Assembly: GCA_902496295.1 (NCBI GenBank)
Contig: CABVAF010000001.1
Location: 1-64,000 of the forward strand
Source of the DNA: an uncultured Clostridium sp.
Lineage (GTDB): Bacteria; Bacillota; Clostridia; TANB77; CAG-508
Reading direction: 5' to 3'
Length of the DNA stretch: 64,000 nucleotides
The notes under the pieces were generated by a model. The model searched no databases. It saw only the letters and a list, made by a program, of their open reading frames with translations, and had not been told where the DNA came from. The position numbers and the translations under genes were made by a program. Positions 35,243-43,930 of this stretch are shown here, one piece after another (position 1 is the first letter of the stretch; each line of letters begins with the position of its first letter).

Positions 35243-36164
35243 AATAATTAAAAGTTGTAAGTATGTTACTGATAACTCAAAATCAGTTAGAATAAATGAA
35301 ACAAATTTAAATAAATTTATAGAAAAAATTAATAAAGTTGAAACTGAACATTGGCTAAGTTTTTCTCCGTATAATTTATTAAATTTACCAACAGAAACTA
35401 TAATAAATTTTTTACTAGTATATGAGGCAATAGATTTTTCATTTTGGGGAAATCCTAAGTGGACAATAGATACAGACAATGGAAAAGAAGATGGAAGTAT
35501 TGCATTATTATATGCACTATTAAAATATGTAAAAGAAAAAAATACCACTGATTTTTCTAATATAACTAAAGATGAATTTAAAGAAATCTTAAAAGGAAAT
35601 ATAGAGATTCCATTATTTGAAGAAAGATATAATATTATAAGAAATGTTAGCAAAATTGTTAATGAAAAAATGAATGGAAATTTCTATATATTTATAAAGG
35701 ACATTACAGTAGATATAGAATTATTTGATGTTATTATAGATTATTTCCCTAATTTTAAAGATGAAAGAATATACAATGATAAAAAAATTTATTTTTATAA
35801 GTTAGCACAATTATTAACATCAGATATTTTACATATAGTAGAACAAAAAGAAAATATAAAAGTTGACTACTCCCATCTAATTGGGTGTGCTGACTATAAA
35901 ATTCCTCAAGTAATGAGAGGATTAGGAATATTAGAATATAGTGATAAACTGTCTAATATTATAGATAACAAAAAAGAAATAGAAGTAAATTCAGAATATG
36001 AAGTAGAAATAAGAGCTAATATGCTTGAAGCAATTGATTTAATAAAAAAGAGATTAGAAAATAGAGTATGTGCAATTGATATTAATGATTATATTTGGAG
36101 TCAGGGAAGAAATAAAAATATAGAGTTAAAACCGTACCATTTGACTAGAAACACTAATTATTAA
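35232..36164 (+). CDS. Queuosine salvage N-glycosylase, Qng1/DUF2419 family
   Basis: The Qng1 family hydrolyses queuosine 5'-monophosphate (and related nucleosides) to free queuine for reuse by Tgt. Family features visible: ENWLS-like HWLSFSPYNLLNLP, NFLLVYEAIDFSFWGNPKW near residue 60-80, GSIALLYAL, the Asp-containing CADYKIPQVMRGLGILEYSD near 220, EVEIRANMLEAIDLI near 255 and the C-terminal HLTRNTNY, which matches the HRTR-type ending of eukaryotic members. The start is ATG 35232 with TTGGAG nine bases upstream; TTG 35217 is within that site. It overlaps the phosphatase gene by 11 bases. This is family recognition by memory, not by search. Confidence 0.8.
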   Translation: MLDKIIKSCKYVTDNSKSVRINETNLNKFIEKINKVETEHWLSFSPYNLLNLPTETIINFLLVYEAIDFSFWGNPKWTIDTDNGKEDGSIALLYALLKYVKEKNTTDFSNITKDEFKEILKGNIEIPLFEERYNIIRNVSKIVNEKMNGNFYIFIKDITVDIELFDVIIDYFPNFKDERIYNDKKIYFYKLAQLLTSDILHIVEQKENIKVDYSHLIGCADYKIPQVMRGLGILEYSDKLSNIIDNKKEIEVNSEYEVEIRANMLEAIDLIKKRLENRVCAIDINDYIWSQGRNKNIELKPYHLTRNTNY

Positions 36165-36225
36165 TGTAAATGACCATACAATATAGATTTACTAGAAATA
36201 ATCCAACAGATTATGGAGGAGATTT

Positions 36226-36828
36226 ATGGAACATATAAATATTTTTGATGAAAAAAATAATCATAAAAACGAATTATTCTTACAAAGGGGAAGTTCGAAT
36301 AAAAATATAAAGATAAGAAAATGTAATTCGAATGATGTTGATGACATATATAATATTCAAAATATTGTAATAGATAATTTTAAAGAAGAAGAAAAAGGTT
36401 ATTTTTTACCTTTCAAAAAAGAGACATATTTAAGAATAGTTAATGACCCTATAAATGATGGTGAAATATATGGGGCTTTTATAGATAATAAAATGATTGC
36501 ATGGATATTTTTATCAGTTTCAAATAGAATGAAAGAATTAAAACAAATGATTCCGAATTTAGAAGGAAACTGTGCTGATATAGATGGTGTTATTGTATTA
36601 CCAGAATATAGAGGTCACGGACTACAAAAAATATTAGTAAAACATCTCGAGAAGATGGCTAGAGAAAAAGAAATTGAAAACATTATTGCAGAAGTAACTT
36701 TTGGAAATGTTTATAGTTTGAGAAATTTAAACGATTTGGGCTACGAAGAAAAGACTTGGTATCAAAAAGATGAAAGTATTAAAAGATATATTTTGTTAAA
36801 GAAATTAGGAAAAGTGGAAAATGTATAA
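36226..36828 (+). CDS. GNAT family N-acetyltransferase
   Basis: A 200-residue protein with an N-terminal extension of about 28 residues, then a GNAT fold: KIRKCNSNDVDDIYNI, ADIDGVIVLPEYRGHGLQKILVKHLE (acetyl-CoA loop near residues 120-140) and FGNVYSLRNLNDLGY near 165. The acceptor is unknown. GGAGG precedes the ATG. It lies 61 bases after the Qng1 gene, in the same direction. The next gene starts 185 bases on; that gap is AT-rich with no confident signal. Confidence 0.82.
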   Translation: MEHINIFDEKNNHKNELFLQRGSSNKNIKIRKCNSNDVDDIYNIQNIVIDNFKEEEKGYFLPFKKETYLRIVNDPINDGEIYGAFIDNKMIAWIFLSVSNRMKELKQMIPNLEGNCADIDGVIVLPEYRGHGLQKILVKHLEKMAREKEIENIIAEVTFGNVYSLRNLNDLGYEEKTWYQKDESIKRYILLKKLGKVENV

Positions 36829-37013
36829 TAATATAAAAAACTATGCCTATCAATATTTAAATTAAATATGTAATCAATTAAACATTAATTTATATAAAGC
36901 ACTAAAGGAAAAAGAAGAAGAAAATATAAAAAGAAAATGGGAAAAATAAAAGTAGAAATAAGAAAGTGTACTTATAGTGTTAATAAAATATATAATAAAA
37001 ATGGAGGAAGAGA

Positions 37014-37808
37014 ATGAGAGAACTTGCGGTGGTAATTCAAAACGCTAATAAAAAAGTGAGTGTTATAGAAACCATAAATGCCATAAAAAAAGTAGGATTT
37101 AAAAATGTATTTGTTCAATGGTATGATGAAAATTGGGAATGCAGCCAAGAAGAACAAGTTAAATTATGTAAAGAGTTAGGATTTAATATTATATTTGCTC
37201 ACCTAGGTTATAAAAATATCAATTCAATTTGGGAGAAAGGAGAAGAAGGAGATAAATTAGTAGTAAGGTATAAAGAAGATATTAAAAACTGTTATGAAAA
37301 TAGAATAATGATGGTAATAATGCATTTAACTACTAAGAAGGTAGCACCTATGTACAATAAAATAGGGCTAGATAGAATAAGAGAAATTACAAAATATGCG
37401 AAAGAATTGGGAGTAAAAGTGGCATTTGAAAATACAAGGCTAAAAGGCTACTTAGAATATGTACTAGGTAATATAAAAGACGACAATGTAGGACTATGTT
37501 TTGATGCAGGACATTACCATGTACATTTTAACGACGAATTTGATTTCGAATTTTTTAAAGATAGAATATTTGCAGTACATTTACATGACAACGATAAATC
37601 TGACGATTTGCATTTGTTACCATTTGATGGAACAATAGATTGGAAAAATGTAATGCACAAATTGAAAGAATGTAATTATAATGGACCGATTACAATGGAA
37701 TTAGGATATAAAGACAATAGATATATTAATACTCCTATTGAAGAATTTTATAGAACTGGTTATGAAAGAGGAAACGAACTACTAAAAATTATTGAGGAGG
37801 ACAACTAA
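37014..37808 (+). CDS. Sugar phosphate isomerase/epimerase-like TIM barrel
   Basis: A 264-residue AP-endonuclease-2/xylose-isomerase-like protein. Metal-binding positions of the fold are visible: FAHLGY near residue 62, MHLTT near 101, FENTR near 138, FDAGHYHVH near 165, HLHDND near 190 and MELGY near 226. Relatives isomerise or epimerise sugars and inositols or open sugar rings. The neighbouring Qng1 glycosylase would release ribose 5-phosphate, but a direct link is only inference. The following HD gene begins eight bases after the stop. TGGAGG precedes the ATG. Confidence 0.82.
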   Translation: MRELAVVIQNANKKVSVIETINAIKKVGFKNVFVQWYDENWECSQEEQVKLCKELGFNIIFAHLGYKNINSIWEKGEEGDKLVVRYKEDIKNCYENRIMMVIMHLTTKKVAPMYNKIGLDRIREITKYAKELGVKVAFENTRLKGYLEYVLGNIKDDNVGLCFDAGHYHVHFNDEFDFEFFKDRIFAVHLHDNDKSDDLHLLPFDGTIDWKNVMHKLKECNYNGPITMELGYKDNRYINTPIEEFYRTGYERGNELLKIIEEDN

Positions 37809-37816
37809 AAACATAT

Positions 37817-38470
37817 ATGGAAGAGCAAAAAATAAGAAATTTGCTACAATTTTATTTATTGGCAACAGAACTAAAAGATAAAATTAGAAGTGGTTGGAAA
37901 ATATGGAACGTAAATAGAGAAAGAGTAGAAAGTGTAGCAGAACATATTTATGGAACATGTATTTTAGCGATAGCCATAGATTCCGAATTTAAGTTAAATA
38001 TAGATATATACAAAGTAGTAATGATGATTGTACTGCATGAAATTGAAGAAGTTAAGATTGGAGATTTAACTCCTTTTGATAAAATTACACAAGACGAAAA
38101 AAGAAAAATAGGGAAACAAGCTGTGCAAGAGGTATTAGATACTTTAAATAAAAAAGTGGAATACATAAATTTAATAGAAGAATTTGAAGAAATGCAAACG
38201 AGAGAATCTATTGTGGCAAAGATGTGTGATAAATTAGAAGCAGATATACAAGCAAAATTGTATTGTGAAGAAAATTGCATTAATGTAAAAAACAATGATA
38301 ATAAAGAATTGCTTAAAGATGAACGAATTAAAAAGTTGTTAGGAGAAGGAGCAAAAACAGTAGCTGATTTGTTTATTGAAAATGATAGACCAATATATAA
38401 AGAGAAAGTGTTTGAAGATATAGCAGACTTCGTGGAAAAAAATGATTTATTAAAATTAGATAGAAAATGA
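37817..38470 (+). CDS. HD-domain hydrolase, YfbR-like
   Basis: A 217-residue protein resembling YfbR/HDDC2 5'-deoxynucleotidases: SVAEHIYGTCILAIAID near residue 38 (first metal His) and MIVLHEIEEVKIGDLTPFD near residue 75. The usual HD pair reads HE, and ADIQAKLYCEEN takes the place of the distal Asp region. It may still hydrolyse nucleoside monophosphates, or it may be altered. GAGGAGG lies inside the end of the upstream gene, implying coupling. A second HD-fold gene follows after 41 bases. Confidence 0.78.
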   Translation: MEEQKIRNLLQFYLLATELKDKIRSGWKIWNVNRERVESVAEHIYGTCILAIAIDSEFKLNIDIYKVVMMIVLHEIEEVKIGDLTPFDKITQDEKRKIGKQAVQEVLDTLNKKVEYINLIEEFEEMQTRESIVAKMCDKLEADIQAKLYCEENCINVKNNDNKELLKDERIKKLLGEGAKTVADLFIENDRPIYKEKVFEDIADFVEKNDLLKLDRK

Positions 38471-38511
38471 TAGAAGTTTTATAATTTAAAGGAAGAAAAA
38501 GGAGAATATAT

Positions 38512-39798
38512 ATGTTAAATGATATAATAGAAGATTTGTTTAAAATATATTTGGCTAGCATAGACAGCTATAATTCTAAAATTTATCAAATTCAAAATGA
38601 AAAATACACAATTATAGATAAAGCAATGCTTTCTATATATTTGTTTGTAAAAATTATTGAGGACAGAAATGAAAAAAACGATGAAGTAGCGGAAAGCTTG
38701 CACAATTATATATTAAAACAAATTATATATTCTGAAACAGGAAACCTAGCATTTGAAATTTCAGATAAGTCTAAGACTGAACTTTATCATGAAATATTAG
38801 AGAATTTAATATTGGAAAAGTTTGAATATAAAAATAGAATTATTAAAAAATTAAAATATAGCTATACTATGCTTAAACTAAATAAATATACTGAGCTACT
38901 AATGTTTTTAGAAGAGATTGCAGAATACCTTATATTTAAAAAAATGTATTTAAGAGGAAATAAAGAAATAACTCTATATATAGAAAATGCAGAAGAAAAG
39001 TTTATTAAAGAAATAGAAAATTTAGAAAAAAATGATTATTTTTATAAAGAAAAAAGTGAAATTATAAAATCAATATTAAATGATAAGTTTGATGGAAGTG
39101 AATATGGAAATTTAATAAAAGTAGCATTAAATTTAAAAGATGTGTACAGGTATTCGCAAATAACAACACAATTACCAGAAAATGTATTATTTCATCAATA
39201 TACTGTAACGCTAATAAGCATACTTCTTGCAGAATATAGTAACAGAGAACTAAACGAGAATATTGATATCTATAAAATTATAACAAAATCGCTATTTCAT
39301 GATTTTACTGAGTATAAGGGAACCGAAATAATTACTCAATTTAAGAATTACAATGAAATAACAAAGAAGATGTTTGCAGAAATAGAAAAAAATGATGAAC
39401 AAGAATTGAAAAATAAAATAGGAGAAGACCTATACAACATAATTTGTAATTATAAAAAAGAGGCAGAAGGTTACATATCAGAACTTGTAGATAAAATGTT
39501 AGGAATTATGAAACTGTGTGTAGAAGTAGAATACTTAGGAAATTATACTTTTATTAAAACAATAAATTCAGTATATCAAGATAGATTTAAAAGATTTTTA
39601 AGAATTGAAAATATAGAAAAAATAAGGAATAAATCTTTTTATATAGAACTCTTAAGAGAATATTACATATATATTAAACAACATCTGATAGAAAAAGATA
39701 TAAGATATTTTCTAAAATATTTTACAGAGGAAGAACTAAAAGATTTTAGGCAAGAAATTAAATTATTACAAGATAAACCAGAAACATTTTTGAAATAG
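38512..39798 (+). CDS. Large helical protein with C-terminal HD-like region
   Basis: A 428-residue, very AT-rich gene encoding a Lys/Glu/Ile-rich, almost fully helical protein. Residues 1-205 have no recognised domain. Residues 220-330 recall the YfbR-type HD fold: ENVLFHQYTVTLISILL, then KSLFHDFTEYKGTE near residue 262 with the HD pair intact. The gene upstream encodes a related HD protein with HE in place of HD, so the two may form a mixed complex or have diverged in substrate. The rest cannot be assigned. AAGGAG precedes the ATG. Confidence 0.65.
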   Translation: MLNDIIEDLFKIYLASIDSYNSKIYQIQNEKYTIIDKAMLSIYLFVKIIEDRNEKNDEVAESLHNYILKQIIYSETGNLAFEISDKSKTELYHEILENLILEKFEYKNRIIKKLKYSYTMLKLNKYTELLMFLEEIAEYLIFKKMYLRGNKEITLYIENAEEKFIKEIENLEKNDYFYKEKSEIIKSILNDKFDGSEYGNLIKVALNLKDVYRYSQITTQLPENVLFHQYTVTLISILLAEYSNRELNENIDIYKIITKSLFHDFTEYKGTEIITQFKNYNEITKKMFAEIEKNDEQELKNKIGEDLYNIICNYKKEAEGYISELVDKMLGIMKLCVEVEYLGNYTFIKTINSVYQDRFKRFLRIENIEKIRNKSFYIELLREYYIYIKQHLIEKDIRYFLKYFTEEELKDFRQEIKLLQDKPETFLK

Positions 39799-39811
39799 AA
39801 GGGGATTATGA

Positions 39812-40885
39812 ATGCTGAAAGATTTGTGCTTTGAAGTGCTACAAGCATGTCCAAACAAATGCCAATTTTGTTCTTCTAATTCATCGCAAGATGAAAAAAC
39901 AATAATTTCTTTAGAAGATTTTAAAAGGACAATAGAGCATTTTATGAAAAATGGGGGAATAGGTGAAATATCTATTTCAGGAGGGGAACCTTTCTTACAT
40001 CCAGATTTATTTGAAATGGTTGAATTTTGCAAATCTAAAGGAATAAGAACAGTCATCTTTACTAGCGGAATAAAAAGAGCAGAAAGTATTCCTGCAGAAG
40101 TAATAGAATATATGAATACAAAATGTGCAAAAGATTTACAAGAAATAGAAGAACATGAACCATGGAATGAGAGATTAAAAAGAAACGTAAAAGCTTATTA
40201 TGATAGAGCCATAACACAAAAAACATACGGAGCAATAACAAGGCAAGAATGTGAAAAACTAAAAAGCTTAGGGCTAGATAAAATTGTATTTGATTGGCAG
40301 GCATTTGAAGAAGAATCAGATTCTGCATTAATGGGAAGAAAAGGCTTATATACATATTTAATGGATTCTTTAATAAGGGCAAGAGGAAGAGGGCTAAACG
40401 TAGATGTGCATTTTATCCCAATGAAACCAAATTATAAACAACTTCCAGATATAATGGAATGCTTAGAGATAGCAGGAGTAGAAAATATAAGTATACTAAA
40501 TTTTGTTCCTCAAGGTAGGGGTAGAGTAAACAAAGACGATTTAATGTTAAGCCAAGAAGAACTAAAAGAATTTTCTATAATATTAGATAATGCAAGAAAA
40601 AATTTTAGTGGACATGTAAGAATAGGAATTCCCCTAAACGGAAGAATAGCGCATTTATGTACAGCAGGAACAGAAAAACTGGATATAAGATATGATGGAG
40701 TGGTATTACCTTGCCCAGCGTTTAAAGAAATAAGTGCAGAAACAATGGAAAAATACGGAATAAAATTCCATAGTATATATGAAGACTTAGAAAGAGTAAT
40801 AGTACCAGGAGGTAAAAGACAAGCTCCATTATGTAAGCAAATTTATGGATTTCATGGAGATTTAACAGAACATGAAGAAAAGTAG
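39812..40885 (+). CDS. Radical SAM enzyme
   Basis: A 357-residue radical SAM protein. The cluster motif is CPNKCQFC near residues 11-18, followed by the SAM-binding ISISGGEPFLHP near 49 and VIFTSG near 76. The C-terminal part contains LCTAGTEKLDIRYDGVVLPCPAF near 272 and APLCKQ, whose cysteines could hold an auxiliary cluster, as in SPASM/twitch enzymes. In queuine salvage a radical SAM lyase (QueL) is known in other bacteria, but I cannot show that this is one. GAAGGGG lies before the ATG at 39812; a second ATG at 39808 is out of frame. Confidence 0.85.
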   Translation: MLKDLCFEVLQACPNKCQFCSSNSSQDEKTIISLEDFKRTIEHFMKNGGIGEISISGGEPFLHPDLFEMVEFCKSKGIRTVIFTSGIKRAESIPAEVIEYMNTKCAKDLQEIEEHEPWNERLKRNVKAYYDRAITQKTYGAITRQECEKLKSLGLDKIVFDWQAFEEESDSALMGRKGLYTYLMDSLIRARGRGLNVDVHFIPMKPNYKQLPDIMECLEIAGVENISILNFVPQGRGRVNKDDLMLSQEELKEFSIILDNARKNFSGHVRIGIPLNGRIAHLCTAGTEKLDIRYDGVVLPCPAFKEISAETMEKYGIKFHSIYEDLERVIVPGGKRQAPLCKQIYGFHGDLTEHEEK

Positions 40886-40909
40886 TAAAAATAATTATAG
40901 GAGGTATTT

Positions 40910-41446
40910 ATGGAATATTTTGATGTATTAAATGAAAATGGAGAGTTTACAGGAAAAGTTGAAACAAGAGAAAAATGCCATGAACTAGGATTATGGCATA
41001 GAGCCGTATATGGTTTTTTATTTAATAAAAACGGTGATGTTCTATTACAGAAAAGAAGTGCAAATAAAAAAATGTGGCCAAATCTTTGGGATGTAACAGC
41101 AGGAGGACATGTTTTAGCAGGAGAGTTTGGTTTTCAAGCAGTAATTAGAGAAATAAAAGAAGAACTAAATGTAAACATAAATGAAAATGACATTAAATAT
41201 TTAGTTGGTTCTACCTCAATTAATGAAAAAGGAAATATAATAAATAAACATTTTAATGAAGCGTATTTAATAACAAAGGATATAGATGTATCACAAATAG
41301 AGTTGCAAAAAGAAGAAGTATCTGATATAAGATGGTTTACTAAAAAAGAAATATTAGATAGAATAAATAATAATTTTGAAGGATTAACAGAAAAAACAGG
41401 ACCATGGAACTTTCTGAAGAAATATTATGAAATGTTAGAAAAATAG
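40910..41446 (+). CDS. Nudix hydrolase, isopentenyl-diphosphate isomerase-like subgroup
   Basis: A 178-residue protein starting MEYFDVLNENGEFTGK and containing LWHRAVYGFLFNKNGDVLLQKRS, typical of the YfcD/IPP-isomerase-like Nudix branch. The Nudix box runs from GGHVLAGEFGFQAVIREIKEE near residue 65-85 with the catalytic REIKEE intact. Members hydrolyse nucleoside diphosphate derivatives; the substrate here is unknown. TAGGAGG precedes the ATG, 25 bases after the radical SAM gene. Confidence 0.88.
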   Translation: MEYFDVLNENGEFTGKVETREKCHELGLWHRAVYGFLFNKNGDVLLQKRSANKKMWPNLWDVTAGGHVLAGEFGFQAVIREIKEELNVNINENDIKYLVGSTSINEKGNIINKHFNEAYLITKDIDVSQIELQKEEVSDIRWFTKKEILDRINNNFEGLTEKTGPWNFLKKYYEMLEK

Positions 41447-41479
41447 TATGTAAAAATATAATTATTATAAGGAGAAAAT

Positions 41480-42349
41480 ATGGATAAAGTAATTATAGAA
41501 GTTGGTTCAACTTGTACAAAAGTAGATTTATTTGATGGAGAGGAAATTAATCGTATAAAAACAGAGACAATAGAATTTAAGAAGCATTACAAGCAAGAAA
41601 ATAAACTAGATTCAAGTGATGTAGGAAGACTAATAAATTTAATAACTGAATTGAAAAAACAATATAAAGATATTTATGTATGTGGAACTAGCATATTTAG
41701 GAGTTTGCCAGCAGAACAAAAAGAAGCATTTTTAGATTTATTTCAAAATAAAACAGGTATAAAATTTGATATAGTTAGTCAAGAAAAAGAAAATGAACTT
41801 ACAGTAGAAGGAGCTGCAAAAAAACTAAATAGAAAGGTAGCAGTATTAGTAGGAGGTGGTGGCTCAACAGAAATTTCTATATATGAAAATGGAATAACTG
41901 AAATGGTTAACACTCCTATAGGCGTAATTGATATTATAAACCAATATCCAGATTTGGTAAATGATTATGCTACTACTAATGTTGAGGAAGTAAAAAGAGC
42001 AGTAAAAGAAAAATTAAATTTGCCAAAGCAAAAAGCAGATACACTAATATTAGCTGGTGGAGGACATTTGCGTTTTGCTTTAAATTCAGGTATATCATAT
42101 GAAAAAAATAATTTATATAATGATAAAATGCAACCAATAATGATGGATATAGAAACAAGGAAAAAAGATACAGAAAGGTATTATAAAGAAATATCTCTAG
42201 ATAATATAAGAAATAAAGTAGAAGATCCAAACTGGTGGGATGCCACAAGAGCAATGTGTGCATTTGTATTAGTAATAGCAGAAGAAATAGGTGCAAAGAA
42301 TATTGTACCAACAGACATATCGATGGTACATGGATTGTTAAATAAATAA
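41480..42349 (+). CDS. Ppx/GppA-like phosphatase of the actin-like ATPase fold
   Basis: A 289-residue protein with the ASKHA-fold signatures of exopolyphosphatase/guanosine pentaphosphatase: IEVGSTCTKVDLFDG at the N-terminus, YVCGTSIFRSL near residue 75, the VLVGGGGSTEISIY phosphate-binding loop near 131 and LILAGGGHLRFAL near 190. It is shorter than Ppx and has no C-terminal HD domain. It closes the co-directional run and is followed by a strong terminator. Its position just before a RelA/SpoT-like gene is notable because GppA acts on pppGpp, but the terminator separates them. Confidence 0.8.
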   Translation: MDKVIIEVGSTCTKVDLFDGEEINRIKTETIEFKKHYKQENKLDSSDVGRLINLITELKKQYKDIYVCGTSIFRSLPAEQKEAFLDLFQNKTGIKFDIVSQEKENELTVEGAAKKLNRKVAVLVGGGGSTEISIYENGITEMVNTPIGVIDIINQYPDLVNDYATTNVEEVKRAVKEKLNLPKQKADTLILAGGGHLRFALNSGISYEKNNLYNDKMQPIMMDIETRKKDTERYYKEISLDNIRNKVEDPNWWDATRAMCAFVLVIAEEIGAKNIVPTDISMVHGLLNK

Positions 42350-42379
42350 AATTGGCTAGTATAAATATAATCTAAGAAA

Positions 42380-42432
42380 AGAAGTTTTTACTAACTTAAA
42401 ATACAAAATTAGTAAAAACTTCTTTTTTTGTG
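42380..42432 (+). terminator. Rho-independent terminator of the 33.8-42.3 kb run
   Basis: AGAAGTTTTTACTAA (42380-42394) pairs with TTAGTAAAAACTTCT (42409-42423), followed by TTTTTTTG. Confidence 0.92.
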
Positions 42433-42482
42433 TTCAAATTGTGTACTGGTATTGAAGACTTTATTAATATTTAATATTTTGG

Positions 42483-42712
42483 TTGATTTTACCAATTAGA
42501 AGTGCTATAATTATAAGATGCCGCAATATCCGTGGCGTTAACTTGTTTGTGTTATAAAGCTTTTAAGGCTGTGCATAGCATAAATTAAGAACAAATGACC
42601 AAAAGTACAAGATAATATAGAAATAATTTGAAAATGCATACATATAATAGAAATATAGAAAATATATACTACCACGTCTTGTATTTTTGTAAAGAAGGAG
42701 AGAAAAGAATAT
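42483..42712 (+). promoter_or_regulatory. Promoter and long leader of the RelA/SpoT-like gene
   Basis: TTGATT (42483-42488), 17 bases and TATAAT (42506-42511) form a near-consensus promoter. The leader of about 195 bases begins with a small hairpin (GCCGC with GTGGC, about 42519-42535), continues with short dyads near 42560-42582 and is then AT-rich to GAAGGAGAG before the ATG. No known riboswitch is recognised and there is no terminator in it. Confidence 0.65.
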
Positions 42713-43732
42713 ATGATAAATAAAATGAACAGAAGTATGGTGGCAACATCATTAGAAGAAAAGAAAATGGAAAACTTACTAAACGAAGCTAGAAATAGTG
42801 AAGACTTAAAAAATTATGCTGAAAATTTAAGAAAAGAGCTAAGCAAAATAGACATTGCTTTTTATTCTTATCGTGTAAAGAAAGTACACTCAGCAGTTCG
42901 TTCTTTTCGTATAGCTCATTACCAAAAATTAGAAGATATACATGACCTTTTTGGTGTATTAGTTGTAGTTAATAACAAACAAGATATTGCTAAAGTGGCA
43001 AATATTATAAAGAAAAATTTAAAAGATTATGACGAATACAATTTACTAACAGAAAGAGACTGGATAGAACAAAAAGAAGAAAGAAAAAATAATAAAAAAG
43101 AATTAAATATAAGTATGTACGAAAAAATATTAACAGATTTAAAAAAGATAATTGCAAATACAGAAACTTTAGAAAGAGTGTTACCACCTCTTTCAGATAT
43201 TATTGTTGCAAAAATACCAATGGGAGATAAAGAGATACCAGTAGAATTTAGAATACAAGATAAAGACGGTTTCCAAGTAATAGAAGCATATTATTTTACA
43301 TTATATAAAAATGATGAAATAGATCCAAAGGTAAAAGGTCCGTTACTATTTTTAGCTTTACAACTATTGAATAGAAAAAATCAGTTAGATACAAACGAAA
43401 AATTGACTCAATTAGAAAGAGAAGAACTAATAAATCAAATAGGTGACTTATACCAATATAACTTTAACCTTTTATGTGCTAATAGGGAAGTTATTTCTGA
43501 TGTATGGAGGGAATATGTAAAAATTTCTGCAAAATATAGATTACAGTTACCAGTATATGATTTCCACTTCTTTGGTGTAAAAGAAAAAACGGATGAAGAT
43601 ATAATGGAATTAATAGACAGAGACCTAGATAAATTATTTGAAAAATATAAAAGCTTTGACATAAGAGATATAGATACTGATAAATACGTAGAAGATGCAG
43701 TAAAGATGTTACAAATAGAAACACTAGTTTAA
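42713..43732 (+). CDS. Divergent RelA/SpoT synthetase-like protein
   Basis: A 339-residue protein. Residues 50-105 resemble the (p)ppGpp synthetase nucleotidyltransferase core: YSYRVKKVHSAVRSFR and LEDIHDLFGVLVVVN, where the Asp matches the metal-binding position. A later strand, IPVEFRIQDKDGFQVIEAYYF near residue 180, matches the VEVQIRT region. The NGYxSLHT segment that binds the acceptor nucleotide is not recognisable, so synthesis is doubtful. There is no HD, TGS or ACT domain. The window also carries the canonical bifunctional rel at 61.3 kb, where that segment (MYQSLHTT) is intact. AAGGAGAG precedes the ATG. Confidence 0.55.
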   Translation: MINKMNRSMVATSLEEKKMENLLNEARNSEDLKNYAENLRKELSKIDIAFYSYRVKKVHSAVRSFRIAHYQKLEDIHDLFGVLVVVNNKQDIAKVANIIKKNLKDYDEYNLLTERDWIEQKEERKNNKKELNISMYEKILTDLKKIIANTETLERVLPPLSDIIVAKIPMGDKEIPVEFRIQDKDGFQVIEAYYFTLYKNDEIDPKVKGPLLFLALQLLNRKNQLDTNEKLTQLEREELINQIGDLYQYNFNLLCANREVISDVWREYVKISAKYRLQLPVYDFHFFGVKEKTDEDIMELIDRDLDKLFEKYKSFDIRDIDTDKYVEDAVKMLQIETLV

Positions 43733-43769
43733 GAAAATAGTTGGTGTGTAGTATTTGCTAAATTTTATG

Positions 43770-43930
43770 TTGACAAATTATTACAATAATGTTAAAATAA
43801 AAATATGTTTTAAGAGTTTACCTAAAACGTTGGAGTTGAGCGGTAAAGGGCAAAGAATGCCTACACTGTAAGTAAGATTTTTAAGTCTTACAAAGGAGTC
43901 TTAAGAGATTTCTTTGTAAGGCTTTTTTGT
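43770..43930 (+). promoter_or_regulatory. Promoter and structured leader with terminator, class unknown
   Basis: TTGACA (43770-43775), 17 bases and TAAAAT (43793-43798) are followed by a leader of about 125 bases. It starts with hairpin GTTTTA/TAAAAC (43807-43812 and 43823-43828), then a GGCA/TGCC stem (43849-43861). It ends with mutually exclusive pairings: GTAAGA/TCTTAC (43872-43877 with 43886-43891) overlaps the left arm of a terminator stem (43883-43895 with 43912-43924) followed by TTTTTT. This is the layout of a transcription-attenuating riboswitch or leader. It matches no class I can recall. Confidence 0.65.

Noticed and set aside
36835..36949. Short coding-like remnant between the GNAT and isomerase genes (ends KEKEEENIKRKWEK)
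   Set aside because: It has no start with a ribosome binding site and is too short and low-complexity to call a gene fragment.
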